DNA of 64,000 nucleotides from JADZAI01 sp047602465. GTDB lineage: Bacteria; Pseudomonadota; Alphaproteobacteria; Micropepsales; Micropepsaceae. A program made the position numbers and the translations under genes. Of this stretch, positions 24,428 through 32,792 are shown piece by piece (within the stretch, counting starts at the first letter, position 1; every line of letters starts with the position of its first letter). The notes under the pieces are model-generated. The model did not search any database and was not told where the DNA came from. It was given only the letters and a program-made list of their open reading frames with translations. Where the stretch lies: the NCBI GenBank assembly GCA_047602465.1, contig JASGHF010000001.1:1302001-1366000 (forward strand). Direction: 5' to 3'.

Positions 24428-26527
24428 TCAATGCGCCTCTTCCTGCTGTCTCGTGCGGCCCGCGAGCCGTATCAGGTATTCGTGAAGCTCAAACCAAACG
24501 TTGTGATAGCTGTCCACGCGCGGCGATACGAGAAACGCCGTTTCGCCCGCGTCGATGCGGCGCATCGCGGCGACGAACCTTCGGGCGAAGAACGCGATTC
24601 CGCCTTGTGGGCGTATGTCACCGAGCCAGTCCGAGATTTCGGCATGAACGACGCGGAATCTCGCCAGCACAGCTGCATCATAGGCCGCGTCGGCGTGGTC
24701 GTTAGGCGCCAGACCGCCCTCGCTCGCGCGCATTTGCCAATCTGTCACCAGGGCCTTGAACGCATCGTTGAACGGGCGGAACTGATCGAGGATCCGCGCT
24801 GCGCCATCGAGAAGCTTCGCACGGTGATCCGCGATCACCGCGCCGCACCGCGCATGCGCCTGAGGACCGGCTTTGACGAAACTCGCGTTCGGCCGCTCGA
24901 GCGCGTCGCCCAGACGTGAAAGCCTTTCCTCTGTCTCGGGCCGCGCGAGGCCAAGAATATCCGCCAGCGCGGCAATCGTCGTCATGCCTTTGATCGCCAA
25001 CATCATCAGCAATTCGTCATCGCTGGTTTCGGTTATCGCGGGTGGCGCAGGCGCTGCAGCCTCGTCGCGCCAGACGCGCATGACCGCGACCTCGGGCGGC
25101 GTTGCGTCCTCGACCTCAAGCGCGGCGTCGAAAACCTCGCCGGTCTCGCCATCGAGCGCGACCAGCGCGCCGGCTGGGATCCGTCTGGACCCGACCAGGA
25201 TTCCATCGTTCATGACCGTCATTTCGACGATGCCGACGACGGCAGGTTTCCCCCACCCCCGCGCCACCACCGCAGCATGACTGGCCAACCCTCCGCGCGC
25301 GGTCAACAAGCCCGCAGCGGCTGCTATCCCCTCAATATCCGACGGAGACGTTTCCGGACGCGCGAGCACCACCGCCTGCCCCTTTGATGCGAGGGCAGCT
25401 GCGTCTTCGCTGCGTGTGGCCAGAATGCCTGTCGCGACGCCCGGCGAAGCCGCGAGGCCACGGGCGACGGGATGCGGCGGTGCCCCACGCCGCTTCACGA
25501 AGCCGGCGCCGGAAAGCAAACTCTCCACGCGAGCGCAGGCCTCGGCTCTGGAAAGCGGAAACCCGGCGTCCTGCGCCATGTCGTGCGCGATCCGCAAGGC
25601 CGCACGCGGGCTTCGCTTCCCGACGCGGGACTGCAATATCCACAAACGGCCAGATTCGATCGTAAACTCGACTTCGACCAGGTCGCGATAGCGCCGCTCG
25701 ATGAGCTGGACGCCGTCGCGGAGGCTCTGCCACACATCGGGCAGGATTTCGCCGAGTGCATCGATATTGAGAGTCGCATGCGTACCGGCCACCACATCTT
25801 CGCCCTGCGCCCGGAACAGGACATCTCCATAGAGACGCGCTTCGCCGGTAGAGGGGTCGCGGCTGAAAACGACGCCTGTGCCTGAGCGTTCGTCACGATT
25901 GCCGAACACCATCATCTGCACGTTCACAGCCGTACCAGCCGCATCGCTCAAGCCTTCGATCCTGCGATACGCACGCGCGCGTGCGCTGTTCCAAGACTTG
26001 AAAACCGCCTCGATCGCACCGCGAAGCTGAGCCCGAACGCATTCAGGCGGGCCGTCTCCCACCGCCTTGATGTAGGACTGCCTCAACCGATCGGCGCAAT
26101 CGGTCGCGAATGACGGATCAGCATGACGGCGCGCCAGGCCGCGCACAGTGCCTGCATTCAATCCCACATTCAGGATCGTATCCATCATGCCGGGCATAGA
26201 CTCGGCGCTCCCCGAGCGGACACTGACAAGAAGAGGAGCGTCGCTGTCGCCGAAACGCAAACCAGATCGCCGCTCAAGCGCCCGCATCGTCTCATCAATG
26301 GCGGCGTCGAGATCGTCAGACCAGCCGTCGGCGAGATACTGACGGCAGACTTCCGTCACCAGCGTAAAGCCCGGCGGCACGGGAAGCCCGAGCGCCGTCA
26401 TGTCGAACAGGCTCTTGCCCTTGCCGCCCAGAAGCGCGCGCAGTGCTTTGTCGTCACCTGGCGGTGCATCGTCGAACGCGCGCGCCAAACGGTACGCCGG
26501 ACGGATTCCGGTTATCGTATCTCCCAT
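24428..26527 (-). CDS. Pyruvate-phosphate-dikinase-like protein lacking the PEP/pyruvate barrel
   Basis: A 699-residue protein. Residues 30-340 are an ATP-grasp domain with strong dikinase signatures (LGGKGKSLFDMTALGLPVPP, LLVSVRSGSAESMPGMMDT, QGEDVVAGT, LWILQSRVGKRSPRAALRIA). Residues 355-470 are the mobile phosphohistidine domain, with LTARGGLASHAAVVARGWG and His417. The TIM barrel that binds PEP or pyruvate in PPDK is missing; a ~190-residue helical domain ending SYHNVWFELHEYLIRLAGR replaces it. It may phosphorylate a different acceptor, perhaps through the mobile-domain protein at 17196-18917. It is a single-gene unit with the third operator copy at 26589-26602. Confidence 0.88.
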   Translation of the reverse strand: MGDTITGIRPAYRLARAFDDAPPGDDKALRALLGGKGKSLFDMTALGLPVPPGFTLVTEVCRQYLADGWSDDLDAAIDETMRALERRSGLRFGDSDAPLLVSVRSGSAESMPGMMDTILNVGLNAGTVRGLARRHADPSFATDCADRLRQSYIKAVGDGPPECVRAQLRGAIEAVFKSWNSARARAYRRIEGLSDAAGTAVNVQMMVFGNRDERSGTGVVFSRDPSTGEARLYGDVLFRAQGEDVVAGTHATLNIDALGEILPDVWQSLRDGVQLIERRYRDLVEVEFTIESGRLWILQSRVGKRSPRAALRIAHDMAQDAGFPLSRAEACARVESLLSGAGFVKRRGAPPHPVARGLAASPGVATGILATRSEDAAALASKGQAVVLARPETSPSDIEGIAAAAGLLTARGGLASHAAVVARGWGKPAVVGIVEMTVMNDGILVGSRRIPAGALVALDGETGEVFDAALEVEDATPPEVAVMRVWRDEAAAPAPPAITETSDDELLMMLAIKGMTTIAALADILGLARPETEERLSRLGDALERPNASFVKAGPQAHARCGAVIADHRAKLLDGAARILDQFRPFNDAFKALVTDWQMRASEGGLAPNDHADAAYDAAVLARFRVVHAEISDWLGDIRPQGGIAFFARRFVAAMRRIDAGETAFLVSPRVDSYHNVWFELHEYLIRLAGRTRQQEEAH

Positions 26528-26588
26528 CGCGCCGCCGCCTCCCTACTGACGTCAACCCTTCAAGCTCTGACGGCCCTTAGGTTACAAA

Positions 26589-26602
26589 TAAGCGCTTACT
26601 TA
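26589..26602. promoter_or_regulatory. TetR operator copy 3: TAAGCGCTTACTTA
   Basis: Matches the TAAGyNNNNACTTA consensus of the other two copies with a different spacer and one half-site change. It lies 62-75 bp upstream of the dikinase-like gene ATG. Three copies in one 5.4-kb locus, all in promoter gaps, support a real regulon. Confidence 0.75.
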
Positions 26603-26697
26603 CTATTACGCCCCCGCTCATCCGATGCAAGCCGGACCTGGCCACGTGCTCGTCGCCGAATAGAGTCAAAGCCGCCTAGCTTGAGTGCCGTTCCAGT

Positions 26698-27987
26698 TCA
26701 GGCGTCTGCGATCTCACGCAGAGTGGCTTCCAGAATCTGCAGGCCTTGCTCAATGACGCTGTCTTCGGCCGTGACGGGCACGAGGATGCGAATGGAGTTG
26801 GCGTACAGCCCGCAGCCGAGAAGAATGAGGCCGTTTTCGCGGGCGCGATCGATGAGGCGGCGCGCGCGGTCGGCATCCGGCGCGCGGCCGCCGCGATCTT
26901 TCACCAGATCGAACGCCACCATCGCGCCGAGACCGCGCACATCGCCAATAGGCGGCAGGTCGTTCTTCGATTGCATGGCCTTGAGGCGCGTAACGAGAGT
27001 GTCGCCCAGTTTCACGGCCCGCTGAAGCACGTCTTCCTCATCGATCACCTGAAGCACGGCGAGGCCCGCAGCGCAGGCAAGCGGATTGCCGGCATAGGTG
27101 CCGCCGAGGCCCCCAGGCGCAGCGGCATCCATGATGTCCGCCCTACCGATAACGGCGGAGAGCGGCATGCCGCCCGCGAGCGATTTCGCCGTGGTGATGA
27201 GATCAGGCTTCACGCCGGAATGTTCGATCGCGAAGAGACGGCCCGTGCGCGCGAAACCGGACTGGATTTCATCGGCGATCAGAAGGATGCCGTGAGCGTC
27301 ACAGGCGGCACGCAGATTTCTGAGGAAATCGAACGGCGCGGCGTAAAAGCCGCCCTCGCCCTGAACGGGCTCGAGAATGATGGCGGCGACGCGGGCAGGT
27401 TCGATGTCGAACTTGAAGAGATGATCGAGCGCGGCCAGCGCATCTTCGCCGCTGACACCCTGGCTCTCGGCCGGGAACGGGAGGCGGTAGATGTCGCCCG
27501 GGAACGGCCCGAAGCCCAGCTTGTAGGGCGCGACCTTGCCGGTCAGCGCCATGCCCATGAAGGTGCGACCATGAAAGCCGCCGCTGAAGGCGACAACGCC
27601 GGCGCGGCCGGTGGCGGCGCGGGCGATCTTGATGGCGTTCTCGACGGCTTCGGCGCCGGTCGACAGAAAGATCGTCTTCGCGGGGCCTTCGATGGGCGCG
27701 CGGGCGTTCAGGCGCTCTGCGAGGTCGATATAGCTCTCATAGGCCGTGACCTGAAACGCCGTGTGGATGGAGGATTTGAGCGCGTCTTCGATAGCCGCCA
27801 CGACCTTGGGGTGGCGGTGACCGGTGTTCTGGACGCCGATGCCGCCGACGAAATCGATGTAACGCTTGCCTTCGACGTCCCAGATCTCGGCGTTCTCGGC
27901 GCGGGCGGCGAAGACGGGATGGGCGGTCGCGACGCCGCGCGGTACGGCGGCCTGACGGCGGGCGAGAAGATCGGTGTTCTTTGTCAT
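26698..27987 (-). CDS. gabT: Class III omega-aminotransferase (4-aminobutyrate aminotransferase type)
   Basis: A 429-residue PLP enzyme that would transfer the amino group of GABA or a related omega-amino acid to 2-oxoglutarate. The N-terminus AVPRGVATAHPVFAARAENA and FVGGIGVQNTGHRHPKV, IADEIQSGFARTGRL and LITTAKSLAGGMP, with K268 as the PLP lysine, match GabT. The start at 27987 has GAGGAG upstream. It is last in a seven-gene operon, 10 bp after the semialdehyde dehydrogenase. The gene name is given by family resemblance; the true substrate may be another omega-amino acid. Confidence 0.9.
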   Translation of the reverse strand: MTKNTDLLARRQAAVPRGVATAHPVFAARAENAEIWDVEGKRYIDFVGGIGVQNTGHRHPKVVAAIEDALKSSIHTAFQVTAYESYIDLAERLNARAPIEGPAKTIFLSTGAEAVENAIKIARAATGRAGVVAFSGGFHGRTFMGMALTGKVAPYKLGFGPFPGDIYRLPFPAESQGVSGEDALAALDHLFKFDIEPARVAAIILEPVQGEGGFYAAPFDFLRNLRAACDAHGILLIADEIQSGFARTGRLFAIEHSGVKPDLITTAKSLAGGMPLSAVIGRADIMDAAAPGGLGGTYAGNPLACAAGLAVLQVIDEEDVLQRAVKLGDTLVTRLKAMQSKNDLPPIGDVRGLGAMVAFDLVKDRGGRAPDADRARRLIDRARENGLILLGCGLYANSIRILVPVTAEDSVIEQGLQILEATLREIADA

Positions 27988-27997
27988 GTCATGCTCC

Positions 27998-29458
27998 TCA
28001 AGCGCCCAGGCCGCCCATGGCGACATATTTGATCTCGACATAATCTTCGATACCGGCGCGTCCGCCCTCGCGGCCAAGCCCGCTTTCCTTGACGCCACCG
28101 AAGGGTGCGACCTCGGTGGAGATCAGTCCCTCATTGACGCCGACCATACCGGACTGGAGCGCCTCGGTAACGCGCCAGGCGCGGGCGAGATCGCGCGTGT
28201 AGAAATAGGCGGCGAGGCCGAAGGGCGTGGCGTTGGCCATGGCGACGGCCTCTGCCTCTGTGCGGAAGCGGAAAAGCGGCGCGACAGGGCCGAAGATTTC
28301 TTCGTCGGCAACGCGCATCGCGGGCGTGACGCCGGTGAGTACCGTCGGCTGGTAGAAGCGCGGACCGGCGCTGTGGCGCTTGCCGCCGGTGATGGCGGAT
28401 GCGCCTTTGGACGTCGCATCAGTGACGAGTTCTTCGACCTTCGCGATGGCGCGAGCGGTGATGAGCGGACCCTGGGTGACGCCATCCTCTGCGCCGTCGC
28501 CAAGACGCAGCTCCTCAGCGGCTTTGGCGAGGCGGGCTGCGAAGGCGTCGTAGATACCGTCCTGGACGATGAAGCGGTTCGCGCAGACGCATGTCTGTCC
28601 CATGTTGCGGAATTTCGACGCCATGGCGCCGGCGACGGCGGCGTCGAGGTCGGCATCGTCGAAGACGATGAAGGGGGCATTGCCGCCGAGTTCGAGGCTG
28701 ACCTTTTTCACAGTGCCGGCGCATTGACGGGCCAGCAGTTTGCCGACCGGGGTGGAGCCGGTGAAGGAGAACTTCGCGATGCGCGAATCGGTGGTGAGCA
28801 CCTCGCCCACCTCTGCCGCCCGCGCCGACGGTACGACGTTGAAGACGCCGGACGGAATGCCGGTGCGACGGGCGAGTTCGGCGAGCGCCAGCGCCGAGAG
28901 CGGCGTTTCGGCGGCCGGCTTCACGACGAAGGTGCAGCCCGCCGCGAGGGCCGGGGCGGCCTTGCGGGTGATCATGGCGAGCGGGAAGTTCCACGGCGTG
29001 ATTGCGGCAGCGACGCCGATGGGTTGCCTCAAGGCCAGCAGACGGCGGCCATGTGCGTTGGTGGGGATCACCTCGCCGTAGAGACGTTTGGCTTCTTCCG
29101 CGAACCATTCGAAGAAACTGGCTGCGTAGCCGACCTCGCCGCGCGCTTCGGCGAGCGGCTTGCCCTGTTCGGCGGTCATCAGGCGGGCGAGGTCTTCCTG
29201 ATGGATAAGCATCAGATCGTGCAGGCGGCGCAGCGCAGCGGCGCGTTCCTTTGCCAGCAGTGCGCGCCACGCCGAAAACGCGGCCTCGGCCGCTGCGACA
29301 GCGGAGGCGGCATCGGCGGCAGTACAGTCGGCAATATCGGCGAGCGTTTTGCCGGTCGCAGGATTGTCGACCGGGAAGGTCGCGCCATTGGCGGCGGCGG
29401 CGAACACGCCGCCGATATAGGCGCGCGTCTGCAGAAGCGCGGGATCGTCGAGATGCAT
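27998..29458 (-). CDS. gabD: Succinate-semialdehyde dehydrogenase-type aldehyde dehydrogenase
   Basis: A 486-residue NAD(P)-dependent aldehyde dehydrogenase. ITPWNFPLAMITRKAAPALA is the cofactor-binding segment; VSLELGGNAPFIVFDDAD carries the general base (E256) and NMGQTCVCAN the nucleophile (C290). The C-terminus FGGVKESGLGREGG is typical of GabD. Adjacent to the GabT-type aminotransferase (10-bp gap), so it would oxidise the aldehyde formed, entering the TCA cycle as succinate if the substrate is GABA. The ATG at 29458 is 11 bp after the MFS gene; the frame stays open into that gene but encodes no fusion. Confidence 0.92.
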   Translation of the reverse strand: MHLDDPALLQTRAYIGGVFAAAANGATFPVDNPATGKTLADIADCTAADAASAVAAAEAAFSAWRALLAKERAAALRRLHDLMLIHQEDLARLMTAEQGKPLAEARGEVGYAASFFEWFAEEAKRLYGEVIPTNAHGRRLLALRQPIGVAAAITPWNFPLAMITRKAAPALAAGCTFVVKPAAETPLSALALAELARRTGIPSGVFNVVPSARAAEVGEVLTTDSRIAKFSFTGSTPVGKLLARQCAGTVKKVSLELGGNAPFIVFDDADLDAAVAGAMASKFRNMGQTCVCANRFIVQDGIYDAFAARLAKAAEELRLGDGAEDGVTQGPLITARAIAKVEELVTDATSKGASAITGGKRHSAGPRFYQPTVLTGVTPAMRVADEEIFGPVAPLFRFRTEAEAVAMANATPFGLAAYFYTRDLARAWRVTEALQSGMVGVNEGLISTEVAPFGGVKESGLGREGGRAGIEDYVEIKYVAMGGLGA

Positions 29459-29469
29459 GGCGTGATCCG

Positions 29470-30633
29470 CTATCGGGCGGCCGCGCGGCGATCGAGCCAC
29501 CACGCCGGCGGGAGCGCGGCGAGCGCACAAACGATGAGGACGATGGCGGCGGCGTCGATGAGCAGCGGGTAGTTCGCCTCGCCCAACAACCGTCCGCCGA
29601 CCAGCGGGCCGGTGGCGAGGCCCATCTTGGAGAAGAAACCGCCGAGCGCCGCAGTCTGACCGGCCTTGTCGAAGCTGGCGCACATGCCCAGCAGGTAGGG
29701 AATGACAAACGCCCAGGTGATAGCGGTGAGGACGTTGGCGGCGATGAAGATGTTGGTGTCGCCCGTCCAGTGAAAGGCGTAGTTGCCCGCGATGGTGAGC
29801 GCCATCGAGACGAGCAGCGGCCAGAAGCGGCCCATGCGCAGGCCGAAGAGAATGACGAGAACCGCGCCGGCGATGCCGATCCAGGTGGCGATGCCGACCG
29901 TGTCGGAGATGAAATCGGTGGTGAGGCCGTGGGCGCGCCCGAGGCCGAAGAGATAAGCGGCGAGCGCCATGTTGCCGGCCTGGAAGAGGAAGAGCGCGAC
30001 GAGCGTGGCGGCGAGCGGACGCCACCTGATGCCCTCGCCCGCCGCGACCGTGCCGCGCATCCGCGCCATGACAGGGTAGTCGGCGAGGAAGAGCGTCATG
30101 GCGAGCGTGACGAGGCTGAACGCCGCGAGCGCGATGAAAAGGACCGCCGTGCCATAGACCGGAACGAGGCCGGGCAGGAACATGACGCCGAGGCCGCCAA
30201 GACCGAACTGGACGACAAGCAACATGCCAAAGGTGCGGTCGGGCACGGCGGTGCGCGCAATGACGCCGAACGCGATGCCGACCAGCATGCCGCCGAGAAC
30301 GCCGTGGATGGCGCGGAGCGCAATGAGGGGTTCGGCCGTGCGGACATAGATAGAGGCCAGGTCTATGGCGATGAGGCTAAGCAGCAGGGCGGTCGCCGTC
30401 AGCCGCCAAGGCGCGCGGCGCACGATGAAGACAGCGATGAGACCGCCCAGCGCAGCGCCATAGACGTTGACCGAACCGACCAGCCCGGCATCGGCCTGCT
30501 GGAAGCCAAGTCCGTCGACGAGGCCGGCGACGAGCGCGGCCATGATGTTGACGTAGAAGAGGCCGGCGGTGGCGAGGAAAGCCAGCATCACGCTGGCGGC
30601 CAGTCCGTCCGGAGCAGCTTTGGGAAGCGACAT
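29470..30633 (-). CDS. Major facilitator superfamily transporter
   Basis: A 387-residue carrier with about 12 membrane helices. The loop after helix 2 has the basic FIVRRAPWRL pattern of MFS carriers. It probably moves a metabolite of the operon across the inner membrane. The gene lies 2 bp after the serine hydrolase stop and 11 bp before the dehydrogenase, so it is within the operon. Substrate family not recognisable. Confidence 0.85.
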   Translation of the reverse strand: MSLPKAAPDGLAASVMLAFLATAGLFYVNIMAALVAGLVDGLGFQQADAGLVGSVNVYGAALGGLIAVFIVRRAPWRLTATALLLSLIAIDLASIYVRTAEPLIALRAIHGVLGGMLVGIAFGVIARTAVPDRTFGMLLVVQFGLGGLGVMFLPGLVPVYGTAVLFIALAAFSLVTLAMTLFLADYPVMARMRGTVAAGEGIRWRPLAATLVALFLFQAGNMALAAYLFGLGRAHGLTTDFISDTVGIATWIGIAGAVLVILFGLRMGRFWPLLVSMALTIAGNYAFHWTGDTNIFIAANVLTAITWAFVIPYLLGMCASFDKAGQTAALGGFFSKMGLATGPLVGGRLLGEANYPLLIDAAAIVLIVCALAALPPAWWLDRRAAAR

Positions 30634-30635
30634 GT

Positions 30636-32792
30636 CTAGGCCTTGCAGAAGGGCTTGATGGCGTTGGCGGCCGCCGCACCGCGCGCCCAAGGAATGTCTG
30701 CCCCGTCGCTGACGCGGTAATAGACCATGCCGTTGGGCAGCAGCGCGACGAGGATGCCGCCATAGCCGGCGAGGAAAGGAATCCACGCCTCGCCCTTGCA
30801 GCCGAGCGCACCAGCGGCGTTCCAGGCCCACATGCCATGCTGGTAGCGCAGGCCCTCGGCGGCGGCGGGAAGGCCCGGATGCGCGGGATCGCGCTGGAGC
30901 GCGGCGGCGAGCATGGCAGGATCGACCATCACGCTGCCACCGGCAACGCCGTCGCCACGCGCGAGGAAGAGACCAAGGCGGGCGAAATCGTCGCGCTGGA
31001 AGGTGATGCCCCATCCGGCGAAAGGCTGGCGCACCTTGTCATAGGTGCGGCGCGTGACGAGCGCTGCGGGGCTGATGCCAATGGCGGACCAGACCGGGGC
31101 GACGAGCGTATCGAACATGTCGGCGGCCGCGCCGTCTTTCGCGCGCACGAAGGCGGCCATGGCGGTGCCGAGGATGTAGGTGTCCGTCGTATGATAGACC
31201 CACTCGGTGCCTGGCGGAGCGCGGCGTTTGTGCAAGGCGCAGGCCTGCGAGATCTTCGCTACGTGGCCGAGTTCGGTGACGAAGCGGGTGAAGCCGGCGG
31301 CGTCTTCGTCCACCTGATTGCCGGGTGAGGTGTAGTTGCCGGTCGCCATGTCGAGCGCGTTGACGAAGGTTACGTCGGACCAATTGCCGTCTTTCGCGCA
31401 GTCCGGAACGTAATCGGCGATGATAGCATTCGCCGCGCCCGGATAGAGATGCTGAAGCCGCATCAGACCGATACCTGCGACCAGTGTTTTCGCAGTGGAA
31501 TAGGACGGCAGGCTGATCTCGGCGCAAAAGGGGTAAGCGCCGTAGCGGGTGCCGCAGCCGCCATCATACAGCACGCCGTCATAGACGACGCCGAAGGTCG
31601 ACATGTTGTCGGGGCTGACCTCGGACGGGGAGCCGAAGCCCGACGCGGCGGGAAACTTCGCGACCAGATCGGCGATAGGCCGGACCGGCAGACGAGCGGC
31701 GATGAGGGCCTTGTCGGCGGCGGCGATGGCGGCCGCGTTGGCGACCACGCCGGGACGATAGGCCAGCGTCGCGTCGCCCCACATGTCGAACTTGAAGTAG
31801 AAGCACGTCTCGCTGCCGATCTGGAAGGCGGCGCGCGAGGTCTCGCCGTTAGCCTTGAACAGGAACGTCAGCACGCCGTTGTGCAGGCAGTTGGCGTTCT
31901 TTTCCTGCAGCGAGAAGGGAATGGCGGCGCGGGTGAAGCCGTTATCGCCGCGCTCGTCCCAGACCGTGCCGGGTTCGAGTACGAATTCCCAGTCACTGTG
32001 ATCGCTGGGCACAGGTCCGCGTTGGGCCGGGATGAGGCGCGCGCCATCCTGCACGAAGGCGAAAGAAAACGCCGGCAGTGTCTTCCAGCCCGATGTCGCG
32101 GACGTGTCGTAGCCGAAGCGGTCTGTGATGAGGCGGGTGGCGACGCGCACATCGCTGAGGGTCAGCGTGCCCTGCAATGTGGCGTTGGGGGGCAGCCCAT
32201 CGGCGCGCGGCGTGAAGGCAGACGTCGCGACCGGCGCGGCGAGCGGCTGGTCCAGCGCCGCGTGGGTCAACGCGTTGCGACCCGAAGAGGCTGCGCCCTT
32301 TTTCGGGAAGCCGGTAAGGCGGATGGTGTCAGCCCAGCAAGTCGCGTCTGCGCTGCCTTTCGCTGACAGACGGATCATGGCGCGGGGGCGATCGTCGATC
32401 TGTGAGACGGCGGCTTCGCCCCGGTGCATGGTGACGCCGTCATCCTGGCCGTCCGCGATGGTGAGGAACGGCGTCCAGCTCGCTCCGTCGTCGCCGGAGA
32501 CTTCGGCGATGCAGAAATCGTCGGGGGCGAGGTTCATCGCGGCGAAGGCGCCGGAAGCAGTGATGCCGGTATAGCCTTCGGTGTTGAGCGCCAGAACGGC
32601 GATGCCGCCCTTGCGAAGCCGCAGCGAGACATTGCCTTCATAGGTCGTGAGGCCAAGCTCGCCACCGAGGCCGCCCCAGCCATCGGCTTCGCCATCCTGG
32701 AAGCCGTCTTCGAAAAGGACTTCCGCCGGCGCGGCGAGTGCGCCGGCCGTGAAGCATGATGCAGCGAGCGCCGCGACGAGAAGACGTCTCAT
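30636..32792 (-). CDS. Exported serine hydrolase of the beta-lactamase (class C)-like fold
   Basis: A 718-residue protein with a cleavable signal (MRRLLVAALAASCFTAGALA). The N-terminal ~330 residues are a beta-rich region with Cys, possibly binding; the catalytic domain follows. SYSTAKT has the S-x-x-K active-site motif of penicillin-binding/beta-lactamase folds (S432, K435); a YHTTDTYILG stretch stands where the YxN motif would be. It overlaps the sulfotransferase stop by 4 bp (ATGA) and precedes the MFS carrier. It may hydrolyse an ester or amide bond of the incoming substrate in the periplasm. Activity is inferred. Confidence 0.72.
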   Translation of the reverse strand: MRRLLVAALAASCFTAGALAAPAEVLFEDGFQDGEADGWGGLGGELGLTTYEGNVSLRLRKGGIAVLALNTEGYTGITASGAFAAMNLAPDDFCIAEVSGDDGASWTPFLTIADGQDDGVTMHRGEAAVSQIDDRPRAMIRLSAKGSADATCWADTIRLTGFPKKGAASSGRNALTHAALDQPLAAPVATSAFTPRADGLPPNATLQGTLTLSDVRVATRLITDRFGYDTSATSGWKTLPAFSFAFVQDGARLIPAQRGPVPSDHSDWEFVLEPGTVWDERGDNGFTRAAIPFSLQEKNANCLHNGVLTFLFKANGETSRAAFQIGSETCFYFKFDMWGDATLAYRPGVVANAAAIAAADKALIAARLPVRPIADLVAKFPAASGFGSPSEVSPDNMSTFGVVYDGVLYDGGCGTRYGAYPFCAEISLPSYSTAKTLVAGIGLMRLQHLYPGAANAIIADYVPDCAKDGNWSDVTFVNALDMATGNYTSPGNQVDEDAAGFTRFVTELGHVAKISQACALHKRRAPPGTEWVYHTTDTYILGTAMAAFVRAKDGAAADMFDTLVAPVWSAIGISPAALVTRRTYDKVRQPFAGWGITFQRDDFARLGLFLARGDGVAGGSVMVDPAMLAAALQRDPAHPGLPAAAEGLRYQHGMWAWNAAGALGCKGEAWIPFLAGYGGILVALLPNGMVYYRVSDGADIPWARGAAAANAIKPFCKA

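Noticed and set aside
27998..30025. An open frame suggesting a fusion of the MFS and dehydrogenase genes
   Set aside because: The MFS gene is coded in a different frame with a stop at 29470, and the dehydrogenase has its own ATG at 29458. The upstream part of the frame is Arg-rich noise.
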